Source: Metabacillus flavus
GTDB lineage: Bacteria > Bacillota > Bacilli > Bacillales > Bacillaceae
Assembly: GCF_018283675.1 (NCBI RefSeq)
Contig: NZ_JAGVRK010000001.1
Span: 2,976,001-3,040,000, forward strand
Direction: 5' to 3'
Length of the DNA: 64,000 nt
A program made the translations under genes and the position numbers. The stretch's first letter is position 1. Each line of letters begins with the position of its first letter. Under the pieces are notes generated by a model that had not been told where the DNA came from, made no database searches, and saw nothing but the letters and a program-made list of their open reading frames with translations. Shown here piece after piece: positions 8,717-16,546 of the stretch.

Positions 8717-10036
8717 TTAAATTTCACGCCGAAGCGCGGACAAAACATCAATATTCGTCGCCTTTACAGCTGGACGCAGGCCGGATAGGATGGCCACTCC
8801 AATGCTGATGGCGGCTGCAATAAGAACGAGTGACACCGGGATATAGGAAATCTGCATATCAAAAGGAGCGGCCTCACCCCCGCCAGCTGTTGACTGCAGG
8901 ATAAGCGGGACAATTTTATTTGCAGCCCAGCTTATCCCATAAGAAATGACAACCCCGATCACAGACCCTGCAACCCCAATCCATGCGCTCTCCATTAAAA
9001 ACAGCCTTCTGATCATGTTTGGCTGCGCACCGATCGCCTTCATAATTCCAATTTGCTGCGTCCTTTCCGTAACGGCCATTGTCATCGTATTGAAAATACC
9101 AATAGAGGCGATTAATACAGCTACCGTCCCAACAAAGATCAGCCCAACCTTAAAGGCAGTGAAAAATAGATTCATGCTTTCAAGCTCCTCTGTAATCGAG
9201 TAAACGAGATAGCCTTTATCTTTAAGTGCTTTTGTCAGTCCATCCACCTGATCAATTGATGACGCATAAGCGTTCACATTCGTATACGTTATTTCCTTTT
9301 CATAATCAAAATCCGGATTGACTAGCGGAGCCAGCTCTTTCAGCATATTGTCCCCGATCATCACATTTGTGTCTTCCATAAAATCTCTTGCAGGCTTTTT
9401 GGATACTCCCGTAATGACCAACGGATAAGACTTTTCTTTCCCGTTTAGATCGGTATACACAAACGTTACTTTTTTGTTTAGCACGTCCTCTTTGTATCCT
9501 TCAGGTCTCTTCACATTGCCTTCTGGATTAGAGTTGTATGCATCAAGCTGCTTCTGTTCATTTTCAGTGAGAAGCTGTTTTCCAAAATGATACCCAACCA
9601 CGATTTCATTCGGCTTCTCTGGCATTCTCCCCCGGTCAAGGGATAGATTCGCTTTTTTCTCCTGCTTCATATTCGTTACAATCGATGTGAAATTTTGTCC
9701 CGTTCTTCCTTCTAACTGAGCTTTTGCCGGGGCCTCAATCATGTTTCTCGTAACGACCGCTTTCACATTCTCAGTTTTCTCAATATCCTTTATTAAGCTG
9801 CTCGTAATGGGCTTGGCAGAATCTTCTCCATTCTGTTTTCCTTCAACCTTCACTTCCGTAAGGATCTGCTGCCTTTGAATTTCATCTGTCAGCGTTTTTT
9901 GAAATCCAAACCCAACCGAAGCTAAAACAATCAGGAAGGAACAGCCCATCGTTGTCGCTAGAATGGTCATGAAAACACGAAGACGGTTCTTTTTAATATT
10001 TTGCCGGACAAATCCGATCTGATCCTTAAACTTCAA
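8717..10036 (-). CDS. ytrF: ABC transporter permease of MacB/FtsX type
   Basis: Last gene of the ytr operon: an ABC-3 (FtsX/MacB) permease of about 439 residues. An N-terminal transmembrane helix (RVFMTILATTMGCSFLIVL) is followed by an extracytoplasmic domain of about 220 residues and three C-terminal helices. The frame opens at 10051, but the TTG at 10036 follows GGGGGTG and gives MKFKDQIGFVRQNIKKN, which matches the N-terminus I recall for B. subtilis YtrF. It overlaps ytrE by 11 bp, implying coupled translation. In B. subtilis the operon is induced by cell-wall antibiotics and affects the envelope; the transported substrate is unclear. Confidence 0.9.
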   Translation of the reverse strand: MKFKDQIGFVRQNIKKNRLRVFMTILATTMGCSFLIVLASVGFGFQKTLTDEIQRQQILTEVKVEGKQNGEDSAKPITSSLIKDIEKTENVKAVVTRNMIEAPAKAQLEGRTGQNFTSIVTNMKQEKKANLSLDRGRMPEKPNEIVVGYHFGKQLLTENEQKQLDAYNSNPEGNVKRPEGYKEDVLNKKVTFVYTDLNGKEKSYPLVITGVSKKPARDFMEDTNVMIGDNMLKELAPLVNPDFDYEKEITYTNVNAYASSIDQVDGLTKALKDKGYLVYSITEELESMNLFFTAFKVGLIFVGTVAVLIASIGIFNTMTMAVTERTQQIGIMKAIGAQPNMIRRLFLMESAWIGVAGSVIGVVISYGISWAANKIVPLILQSTAGGGEAAPFDMQISYIPVSLVLIAAAISIGVAILSGLRPAVKATNIDVLSALRREI

Positions 10037-10724
10037 CCGGCACACCCCCATTCACTAATACGCCATCATGAAGATTGAAGCGCTTATGGCTTATTTCCGC
10101 TACTTCATCATCATGTGTGATGATAAAAAAGGTAATTCCCTTCTCGCGGTTCAGCTCTTGTATCAGTCCTAGAATCTCTTTTTCTGTTTCTGAGTCCAGA
10201 CTTCCAGTCGGTTCATCCGCGAGAATGATCTGAGGATTCAAAATGAGAGCCCTCGCAATGCTGACACGCTGCTGCTGACCGCCCGAAAGCTCATTTGGAT
10301 AATGATTCGCCTGCTCTAAGAGACCAACACGGCCAAGCATTTCATTCACTCTTATTTTCCGCTGAGATGCAGAAACTCCTCTAAGAGTTAAAGGAAGAGC
10401 AATATTTTCAAAGGTTGACAGACTCGGTATCAACTGAAAATTCTGAAAGATAAACCCAAAATTCTCTAATCGGAACTCCGCCCACTTCTTTTCATTAAAT
10501 TGAGTTACATCCTGTCCATTAATAAGAATCTGTCCCGCAACCGGCTTCATAAATCCTGAAATCAAGTTCAGCAGCGTCGATTTACCCGATCCGCTCCGGC
10601 CGACAATAGAAGCAATTTCACCCTTTTCAATATCAAGGGAAATACCGGTCAGCACCGGAATTTCCCTCTCCTTCCCTTTTTTTCCGACAAAGAAGGAATG
10701 AGATAGATCGTTGATTTGTATCAT
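10026..10724 (-). CDS. ytrE: ABC transporter ATPase of the MacB/LolD type
   Basis: Energy-coupling subunit for YtrF. Walker A GRSGSGKST (about residue 43), Q-loop FIFQNFQLIPSL, signature LSGGQQQR, Walker B ILADEPTGSLD and switch His in ITHDD are all present, and the GSLD after Walker B is typical of MacB/LolD-like ATPases. The ATG at 10724 has GGGGAG upstream and is preferred over a Met five codons earlier. The product is about 232 residues. Confidence 0.93.
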   Translation of the reverse strand: MIQINDLSHSFFVGKKGKEREIPVLTGISLDIEKGEIASIVGRSGSGKSTLLNLISGFMKPVAGQILINGQDVTQFNEKKWAEFRLENFGFIFQNFQLIPSLSTFENIALPLTLRGVSASQRKIRVNEMLGRVGLLEQANHYPNELSGGQQQRVSIARALILNPQIILADEPTGSLDSETEKEILGLIQELNREKGITFFIITHDDEVAEISHKRFNLHDGVLVNGGVPVEV

Positions 10725-10742
10725 ATAAAATCTCCCCATTTT

Positions 10743-11684
10743 TTATTTTGCTTTCTTATAAATGGTATAGTAGCCAATACCTGCTCCCACCCCTGCCCCA
10801 ATGAGCAATCCGGAGAAATAGCCAATCATGGATTCCCCTCCGATGGAAAAGCCAAATCCGGCAAACCCGAACATTCCGAGCAACAGAACAAGAATAAATA
10901 CAGGCAGGTTAAACCCTTTCCATAAAAAGAAATAACCGTTCCTTTCAACAGGATGATGTATGAAAGTAAAATATCCGATAGCTGTATAAATAAGGATAAG
11001 TACCAGTGGAATGAAGATGTCTAAAGTAGAGACGCCTTCTGTATAAAGGATTGAATTGATCCCTGTGAATAAAGAAAGCACCTCCATTACACGCTCATCA
11101 TAATAAAATGTGCTATCAACGAACACTGCAAGATTCATCGAGATTACTGATACAGTAAGTCCCGGTAATATAAGCATGCTTCCTGCAACAAGCCCCTGTG
11201 CAAAGGACGTACCCGTCAGGCACCCTGCTGCAAATACAAGCGAATAAAGCAGCAATGCTGAAACAAAGGTATTGCAATAATAAAGGAGCATGCTATCATC
11301 AACCACTGCATTCGTAAAAAAGAAAATTCCGGAACTGATTAAATAAGAAATAATCAACCCGATTAAAATCATGGCCAAGCCAATAAGCCACTTCCCCCAG
11401 TAAATCGTGCTTCGGGAATACGGCAGAGATAATGTAAAATCCATGCTTCCTCTCTGTTTTTCTGAACCAAGCTGGCCAATAGCCAATATAAATGGAATAA
11501 TCCATACCATTCCACTAAAACTTGAGTCCATCAAATCAAATTCAAATATGTTCCCCTGCCCTTTTAAATAAAAAGAATAGGCATTCAATATCATCCAGGG
11601 AAGGTAAATAATTAAAATAGCTAACGTCGTAACCAGTCCTGCAACAGTCTGCCTCATTTCTTTTAAAATAAGACCTTTTACCAT
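10743..11684 (-). CDS. ytrC: ABC-2 type permease of the ytr operon
   Basis: A 313-residue ABC-2 permease with six or more helices and a short N-terminal amphipathic segment (LILKEMRQT), followed by the first helix ILIIYLPWMILNAYSFYL. It has KQRGSMDFTLSLPYSRSTIYWGKW, the cytoplasmic loop that contacts the ATPase in this family. B. subtilis has two related permeases here (ytrC and ytrD); only one is present, so the name ytrC is approximate. It overlaps ytrB by 7 bp and is followed by ytrE after 18 bp. Confidence 0.85.
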   Translation of the reverse strand: MVKGLILKEMRQTVAGLVTTLAILIIYLPWMILNAYSFYLKGQGNIFEFDLMDSSFSGMVWIIPFILAIGQLGSEKQRGSMDFTLSLPYSRSTIYWGKWLIGLAMILIGLIISYLISSGIFFFTNAVVDDSMLLYYCNTFVSALLLYSLVFAAGCLTGTSFAQGLVAGSMLILPGLTVSVISMNLAVFVDSTFYYDERVMEVLSLFTGINSILYTEGVSTLDIFIPLVLILIYTAIGYFTFIHHPVERNGYFFLWKGFNLPVFILVLLLGMFGFAGFGFSIGGESMIGYFSGLLIGAGVGAGIGYYTIYKKAK

Positions 11685-12556
11685 CTGCGTTTACCTCCAA
11701 ACTTGGCAATGAAAACTTCCTCGAGGCTTACCGGAAGTTCATTCCAAATCCTCGGTTCAAGGGATTTTAGCCAATCTCTTTGTTCTTCGTTTTTCTTTTC
11801 CAATAAAACAGTATAAAACACGCCTGTATGATCCAAAATCGGCAGACCCCTCTCACGAATCTGGAGATGCCGGTCATTTTCAAATGCAAGCTGAACCTTC
11901 AAATAATCTTCCTTCACATCTTCCATATCCACCAAATTCGAAAGCGTATTATCCTCTAAAAAAGCAATCCTGCTGCAAATCCGCTCAATATCCTCTAAAC
12001 GGTGTGACGTAACGACAATCGATGTATTCCGGTTAGCCACCTCATCAATCATCAATTCAAGAACATCGTGCCGAGTAACCGCATCAATCCCATCGGTAGG
12101 TTCATCCAGCAAAATCACCTCAGGTCTCATCGCAAACGCAATAATTAATGCAAATTGCTTTTTCAAGCCCGTTGACAAGTCACGGTATTTTTTCGTCTCA
12201 GACAAACTGTAGCGGTTCATAAGCTCATTCGCGTACGTCACATCAAAATCTGGATACATCGGCTTAAGAATCCTGATCAGCTGTTTATATGTATACCGAT
12301 CATAAAACCCGTTCCGGATTGGGACATATACAACTTTTCTCTTAACTTCCGGGTGGGCGGCAATTGGAAGATCGTTGAACATAATCTCACCGTGGTCCGG
12401 AAGCAAAATCTGTTCAATCAAACGCAAAAGTGTCGTCTTTCCAGAACCATTCCGTCCCAGCAGCCCGAAAATCTCTCCCTCTCCCAGAGTAAACGATACA
12501 TTCTGAAGAATAAGCTCCCCATTCATCTTCTTAGACAGATTCCGAACCTCAAGCAT
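11678..12556 (-). CDS. ytrB: ABC transporter ATPase
   Basis: ATPase that pairs with the ABC-2 permease. Walker A is GRNGSGKTT and Walker B is VILLDEPTDGID. The signature region (DLSTGLKKQF) is a degenerate LSGGQ, common in this subfamily. A C-terminal extension of about 90 residues follows the switch region VTSHRLEDIE. The start at 12556 (292 residues) follows GGGGGAAGGGAAG and overlaps the end of ytrA by 8 bp. In B. subtilis the ytr operon responds to lipid II-binding antibiotics. Confidence 0.92.
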   Translation of the reverse strand: MLEVRNLSKKMNGELILQNVSFTLGEGEIFGLLGRNGSGKTTLLRLIEQILLPDHGEIMFNDLPIAAHPEVKRKVVYVPIRNGFYDRYTYKQLIRILKPMYPDFDVTYANELMNRYSLSETKKYRDLSTGLKKQFALIIAFAMRPEVILLDEPTDGIDAVTRHDVLELMIDEVANRNTSIVVTSHRLEDIERICSRIAFLEDNTLSNLVDMEDVKEDYLKVQLAFENDRHLQIRERGLPILDHTGVFYTVLLEKKNEEQRDWLKSLEPRIWNELPVSLEEVFIAKFGGKRRW

Positions 12557-12938
12557 CTTCCCTTCCCCCAACCTCTTTCTTAATTTCATCAATCCACTCA
12601 TGGAGCTCATTAATATCTATCCCTGCATAAGCCGCATCAATAATCAATGTCTTCAGCTGCTCCTTAAGCATTTCCATCTTCCCCTCATCCAGTTTTATTT
12701 TGACATTCTCCGAAACGAAGGTTCCCCGGCCTCTTAACGTCTCAATAATGCCTTCACGTTCAAGCTCCTTGTATGCTTTTCCCACGGTATTTGGATTCGC
12801 AATAATAATCGTCGCTAATTCACGAACAGAAGGAAGTTTATCCCCCGGTTTTAGAGCCCCTTTTAAACACAGCTCCTTCATACTCTGAACCACCTGTTCA
12901 TAAATAGGCGTCGAGCTGCGAGGATCAATTTGTATCAT
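12549..12938 (-). CDS. ytrA: GntR-family repressor of the ytr operon
   Basis: A 129-residue GntR regulator of the short YtrA subfamily. A winged-helix domain (residues 10-75: IYEQVVQSMKELCLKG, LPSVRELATIIIANPNTVGK, RGRGTFV) is followed by a short helical dimerisation region rather than a large effector domain. First gene of its own operon, so it is autoregulated. A sequence matching the YtrA operator lies 38 bp upstream (12976-13000). In B. subtilis YtrA represses ytrABCDEF until cell-wall antibiotics are present. Confidence 0.93.
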   Translation of the reverse strand: MIQIDPRSSTPIYEQVVQSMKELCLKGALKPGDKLPSVRELATIIIANPNTVGKAYKELEREGIIETLRGRGTFVSENVKIKLDEGKMEMLKEQLKTLIIDAAYAGIDINELHEWIDEIKKEVGGREDA

Positions 12939-12975
12939 GATCTCCCTACTTTCTTATATTGAATGAACTGTATTA

Positions 12976-13000
12976 GGTGTACTACAATGATTAATACACT
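12976..13000 (-). promoter_or_regulatory. YtrA operator
   Basis: On the minus strand AGTGTA, 13 bases, TACACC. This matches the inverted repeat AGTGTA-N13-TACACT known for YtrA, with one mismatch. It lies just downstream of the -10 box, where bound repressor would block transcription start. Confidence 0.8.
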
Positions 13001-13004
13001 TATC

Positions 13005-13033
13005 ACAATATACAGTTGGATGTGATTTGTCAA
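13005..13033 (-). promoter_or_regulatory. ytr operon promoter
   Basis: Perfect -35 TTGACA (13028-13033) and -10 TATTGT (13005-13010, 4/6) with 17 bp spacing, overlapping the upstream flank of the operator. Confidence 0.7.
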
Positions 13034-13113
13034 CGGCAATTTTTCATGTTGGAAATAGAGGTAATGGGGTTATGCGGAAGATCAGCCAGTTTACCTGTGT
13101 TGCCGTCATCGCA

Positions 13114-13945
13114 CCGGTTTTCCCGTCTTGCCTGGCATTCTTGCCTGGCATTCTTGCCTGGCATTCTTGCCTGGCATTGCACCTGGTTTCCGCGGTTTGC
13201 CTGGCATTCTTACCTGGCATCGTACTTGGTTTCCGCGGTTTGCCTGGCATTCTTGCCTGGCATCGTACTTGGTTTCCGCGGTTTGCCTGGCATTCTTGCC
13301 TGGCATCGTACTTGGTTTCCGGTTTGCCTGGCATTCTTGCCTGCATCTCACTTGGTTTTCGGTTTGCCTGGCATTCTTGCCTGGCATCGCACTTGGTTTC
13401 CGAGGTTTGCCTGGCATTCTTGCCTGGCATCACACCTGGTTTCCGGTTTGCCTGGCATTCTTGCCAGGCATCGCACTTGGTTTTCGGTTTGCCTGGCATT
13501 CTTGCCTGGCATTGCACCTGGTTTACGGTTTGCCTGGCATTCTTGCCTGGCATCGCACTTGGTTTCCGAGGTTTGCCTGGCATTCTTGCCTGGCATCACA
13601 CCTGGTTTCCGGTTTGCCTGGCATTCTTGCCAGGCATCGCACCTGTTTTCCGGTTTGCCTGGCATTCTTGCCTGGCATCGCACTTGGTTTCCGCGGTTTA
13701 CCTGGCAATCTTGCCTGGCATCGTACTTGGTTTCCGGTTTGCCTGGCATTCTTGCCTGCATCGCACTTGGTTTTCGGTTTGCCTGGCATCCTTGCCTGGC
13801 ATTCACACCCATCTTCCGGTTTGCCTGGCATTCTTGCCTGGCATCGCACCAGTTTTCCGGTTTGCCCAGCATTCTTGCCTGGCATCCCCACACTGTTCCA
13901 CGTTTCCCACGCATTCTTGCCTGGCATTCAAACCCGGTTCCACTT
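13114..13945. repeat. minisatellite of about 18-19 units of 40-43 bp
   Basis: Tandem units begin GGTTTGCCTGGCATTCTTGC and start at 13194, 13237, 13280, 13321, 13361, 13404, 13445, 13486, 13527, 13570, 13611, 13652, 13695, 13736, 13776, 13818 and 13859, with degenerate units at both ends. Unit lengths are 40, 41, 42 or 43. Each unit holds two TGCCTGGCA motifs 13 bp apart; TGCC and GGCA are complementary around one central base, so each is a small palindrome. The array is open in nearly every frame only because the unit lacks stop triplets. Unit lengths not divisible by three argue against coding. Confidence 0.92.
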
Positions 13946-13977
13946 TCCCCTTCCCCCAAAAAACCCCAAACAAAAAA

Positions 13978-14000
13978 GCACCCCAATAAATTCAGGGTGC
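13978..14000 (-). terminator. terminator of the 57-aa gene
   Basis: GCACCCC (13978-13984) pairs with GGGTGC (13995-14000), followed on the minus strand by TTTTTTG. It lies 20 bp past the stop codon of the gene at 14019-14192. Confidence 0.8.
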
Positions 14001-14018
14001 CTTCCATAACTCCTTGCC

Positions 14019-14192
14019 CTATTCACGATCCAGCTGGATGTCATTTTCGCTTTCAACTGTCACATCCATGTGGCCTTTTTCTTCGAGCTCCCGCTGCATT
14101 TCCATGGCTTCTACTTCGCTTCCGAAGGCGGGTCCGTCGAAGACCCGCTCGCCTGTTTCTTTGTCTGTATATTGCACGATATATGTTTTCAT
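14019..14192 (-). CDS. small acidic protein of unknown function, 57 aa
   Basis: ATG preceded by AGGAGGAG at seven bases. The product starts MKTYIVQYTDKETGERVFDG and continues with a helix rich in Glu (SEVEAMEMQRELEEKG) and a final beta-like VTVESENDIQ. The alternating start and the acidic helix suggest a compact alpha/beta fold. It shares its strand with the next two small genes (14259-14408 and ytzC) but is separated from them by 66 bp. I do not recognise a named family. Confidence 0.7.
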   Translation of the reverse strand: MKTYIVQYTDKETGERVFDGPAFGSEVEAMEMQRELEEKGHMDVTVESENDIQLDRE

Positions 14193-14258
14193 TACGCATC
14201 TCCTCCTGTAATTCTTCTTCCCTTTTTTTATTTTCAGGAAACGAGGGATGACGTTGTT

Positions 14259-14408
14259 TTAGTTTTCAGCCGGGTGTTGTTTGGATTTGATTGGCTGGCC
14301 CTGCTTCGCGTATTTCTGTTTTGCCTTTGATACTGGATCCAGTTCTTTGGAAAATTCGCTTTGGCCGGTTTTTTGTTCTGGGTTGTTCTGATCGGAACGT
14401 TTTTTCAC
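14259..14408 (-). CDS. very small hydrophilic protein, 49 aa
   Basis: GTG start with AGGAGG nine bases upstream. The product is highly charged and Gln/Lys-rich (KKRSDQNNPEQKTGQ, then KELDPVSKAKQKYAKQGQP) with no hydrophobic segment, so it is probably intrinsically disordered. Composition recalls small spore-associated or stress proteins of Bacillus, but no family can be assigned. It lies 14 bp downstream of ytzC and is probably cotranscribed with it. Confidence 0.6.
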   Translation of the reverse strand: MKKRSDQNNPEQKTGQSEFSKELDPVSKAKQKYAKQGQPIKSKQHPAEN

Positions 14409-14422
14409 GGGTGTGAACCTCC

Positions 14423-14686
14423 TTAATGTCTTTGAAGAATCATTTCGTTTTGCAGCTGCTGCAGCTGAAGCCTCATTCTGTATAGCTGTTCTTTTTGCTG
14501 GTCATCACAGCTTAATGTGAGTTTGTTTAGTTCATTTACAGCGTCCTCGAGCTTGGATTGGGCTTCTGTGTATTCCTGGTCATGGTAATGCTCCTGCTTT
14601 GCTCCGCTTTCAAATTGCTCTTTTGCATAGTTGTATGTGTCTGTGCACATTTGCATATACTCTTCAACCGATTGCCTTGTGGCCAT
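14423..14686 (-). CDS. ytzC: DUF2524 family protein
   Basis: An 87-residue, mostly alpha-helical protein (SVEEYMQMCTDTYNYAKEQF and ELNKLTLSCDDQQKEQLYRM) with a Gln-rich end, fitting the small DUF2524 (YtzC) family found beside ytqA in Bacillus. AAGGAGA eight bases before the ATG at 14686 supports that start over one six codons earlier. It is divergent from ytqA. Function unknown. Confidence 0.75.
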   Translation of the reverse strand: MATRQSVEEYMQMCTDTYNYAKEQFESGAKQEHYHDQEYTEAQSKLEDAVNELNKLTLSCDDQQKEQLYRMRLQLQQLQNEMILQRH

Positions 14687-14838
14687 TGTATAATCTCCTT
14701 CCATTATTCAGGTTCGATGCTTCACTTTTATAGGGTTTACGATGGCTGGAGTTTTAACACCGAGAAAATTTGTCATTCAAAAAACGGGCGTGCTAAAATG
14801 GCTTAATGACTATAAATTTTTCGGGAGGCTTTTCTGAT

Positions 14839-15804
14839 TTGATTCAGTCCAACCCTTTTCCATATGCGAACGATAAAAAAAGGTATCATACATGGAATTA
14901 TCATTTAAAAGATTTCTTTGGACATAAAGTTTTTAAAGTGGCGTTAGACGGGGGATTTGATTGCCCGAACCGCGATGGAACGGTCGCTTACGGAGGCTGT
15001 ACATTTTGCAGTGCTGCAGGATCCGGAGATTTTGCCGGCAGCCGTGCGGATGATCTTACAACTCAATTCCATGAAGGTAAAGCAAAAATGCATCAGAAGT
15101 GGAAAGACGGAAAGTATATGGCTTACTTTCAAGCCTACACGAATACGCACGCACCTCTGGAGGAATTAAAGGAAAAGTTTGAAACCGTGCTTGGATTTGA
15201 AGATGTTGTCGGTCTTTCTATTGCCACGAGACCGGATTGTCTTCCTGATGATGTGGTTGAATATTTGGCTGAGCTGAACAAGCGTACTTATTTATGGGTA
15301 GAGCTCGGGCTTCAGACGGTTCATGAACGGACGGCTTTGCTTATTAACCGGGCACATGATTATCCTTCCTATGTTGAAGGAGTAAACAAATTAAGGAAGC
15401 ATGGAATCCGGGTTTGCACCCATATTATTGACGGACTTCCTCTTGAAGATCGGGATATGATGATGCATACTGCCAGAGAGGTTGCGAAACTGGATGTGCA
15501 GGGGATTAAAATTCATCTTCTTCATCTATTGAAGGGCACTCCGATGGTAAAGCAATATGAAAAAGGGATGCTTGAGTTTCTGTCATTCGAGGATTATGTT
15601 CAGCTCGTTTGCGATCAGCTGGAGGTCATCCCTCCTGAAATGATTGTGCACCGGATTACGGGGGATGGTCCGATTGATTTAATGATTGGGCCGATGTGGA
15701 GCGTAAATAAATGGTCGGTTATTAATGCGATTGACGCTGAAATGGAGCGGCGCGGCAGTTTTCAGGGAAAATTTTTTCAGGCAGAAGGGGTGGGCATTCA
15801 ATGA
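14839..15804 (+). CDS. ytqA: radical SAM protein (TIGR01212/YhcC type)
   Basis: A 321-residue radical SAM protein. The cluster motif is C-P-N-R-D-G-x6-C-T-F-C, the spacing typical of the YhcC/YtqA (TIGR01212) group, followed by the SAM-contacting segment CTFCSAAGSGDFAG and GLQT. The frame opens at 14806, but GGGAGG lies ten bases before the TTG at 14839, which gives MIQSNPFPYANDKKRYHTW, close to the N-terminus known in B. subtilis. The last four bases overlap ytqB, so the two are an operon. A role with ytqB in tRNA wobble modification is inference from the context. Confidence 0.88.
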   Translation: MIQSNPFPYANDKKRYHTWNYHLKDFFGHKVFKVALDGGFDCPNRDGTVAYGGCTFCSAAGSGDFAGSRADDLTTQFHEGKAKMHQKWKDGKYMAYFQAYTNTHAPLEELKEKFETVLGFEDVVGLSIATRPDCLPDDVVEYLAELNKRTYLWVELGLQTVHERTALLINRAHDYPSYVEGVNKLRKHGIRVCTHIIDGLPLEDRDMMMHTAREVAKLDVQGIKIHLLHLLKGTPMVKQYEKGMLEFLSFEDYVQLVCDQLEVIPPEMIVHRITGDGPIDLMIGPMWSVNKWSVINAIDAEMERRGSFQGKFFQAEGVGIQ

Positions 15805-16373
15805 TTGTAACCCGGATTCTTCCCTTCTGCAGGGATTTGCTTTCTGCTGCCGTTCAGCCTGGCGATATCGCAGTTGATGCGACCGCGGGGAATGGTCATG
15901 ACACAGCTTTTCTGGCCGGATTAACAGGTGAATCGGGCCAGGTATTCAGCTTCGATATTCAAGAGGATGCCCTCCTGGCAACCGAGAGGCTCCTTGAGGA
16001 GAAAAATCTCAGCAGCCGTGTAACCCTTTTTCATAAAGGCCACGAGTACGCTGAGGAATTCATTCCTGCTGAATACCATGGAAAACTTGCCGGAGCGGTT
16101 TTCAACCTCGGCTATCTCCCCGGAGGCAATAAAGAAATTGTGACGTCCCCTGACTCCACCATTGCAGGCATCAGCCAGCTTTTCCGCATGCTTAAGCTTG
16201 AGGGAATCATCGTTCTTGTCATTTACCATGGGCATCCTGAAGGGAAAATAGAAAAAAACGCGGTCCTTGAATTTGCAAAAAACCTTCCACAGGATGAAGC
16301 CCATGTGATTCAGTATCAGTTTATTAATCAAAAGAATAATCCCCCCTTTATTTGTGCAATTGAAAAAAGATAA
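15801..16373 (+). CDS. mnmM: tRNA wobble uridine methyltransferase MnmM
   Basis: A 190-residue SAM-dependent methyltransferase of the YtqB (PF06962) family. The SAM-binding loop is VDATAGNGHDTAFLA (residues 24-38) and the catalytic-like FNLGYLPGGNK (residues 97-107) follows. YtqB was shown to be MnmM, which methylates 5-aminomethyluridine at position 34 of tRNAs to mnm5U in bacteria lacking the MnmC methyltransferase. It overlaps ytqA by the ATGA arrangement and ends at a terminator. Confidence 0.9.
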   Translation: MIVTRILPFCRDLLSAAVQPGDIAVDATAGNGHDTAFLAGLTGESGQVFSFDIQEDALLATERLLEEKNLSSRVTLFHKGHEYAEEFIPAEYHGKLAGAVFNLGYLPGGNKEIVTSPDSTIAGISQLFRMLKLEGIIVLVIYHGHPEGKIEKNAVLEFAKNLPQDEAHVIQYQFINQKNNPPFICAIEKR

Positions 16374-16380
16374 AAAAGCG

Positions 16381-16402
16381 CCGGCCGATGAGCCGGTTTT
16401 TT
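16381..16402 (+). terminator. terminator of ytqA-mnmM
   Basis: CCGGC (16381-16385) pairs with GCCGG (16392-16396), followed by TTTTTT. Confidence 0.75.
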
Positions 16403-16469
16403 CGTTTGCAGGGAAGAATAAATTCACCTCAAAAATAAAATACTAAATTCGAGATTTCTTCGTTGACTT

Positions 16470-16497
16470 TCGACAATTTCTGCCTTAATCTTATAAA
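16470..16497 (+). promoter_or_regulatory. candidate promoter of the amino acid ABC operon
   Basis: TCGACA (16470-16475, 5/6) and TATAAA (16492-16497, 5/6) with 16 bp spacing, 50 bp before the first start codon. I could not find a clear CymR-type site nearby. Confidence 0.5.
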
Positions 16498-16546
16498 GTA
16501 TTTTTTAAATAAATTAAACCTATCAACTAACTGGGGGATTACAAAA

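Noticed and set aside
13114-13945. Possible CRISPR array
   Set aside because: Neither the repeats nor the intervals behave like CRISPR. The sequence between TGCCTGGCA boxes is also repeated, units lack unique spacers, and no cas gene is nearby.
13016-14251. Long open frames (up to 411 codons) on both strands across 13.1-14 kb
   Set aside because: They arise from a tandem repeat lacking stop triplets. Unit lengths of 40, 41 and 43 bp shift the frame at each copy, no proper start signal is present, and the encoded repeats change frame along the array.
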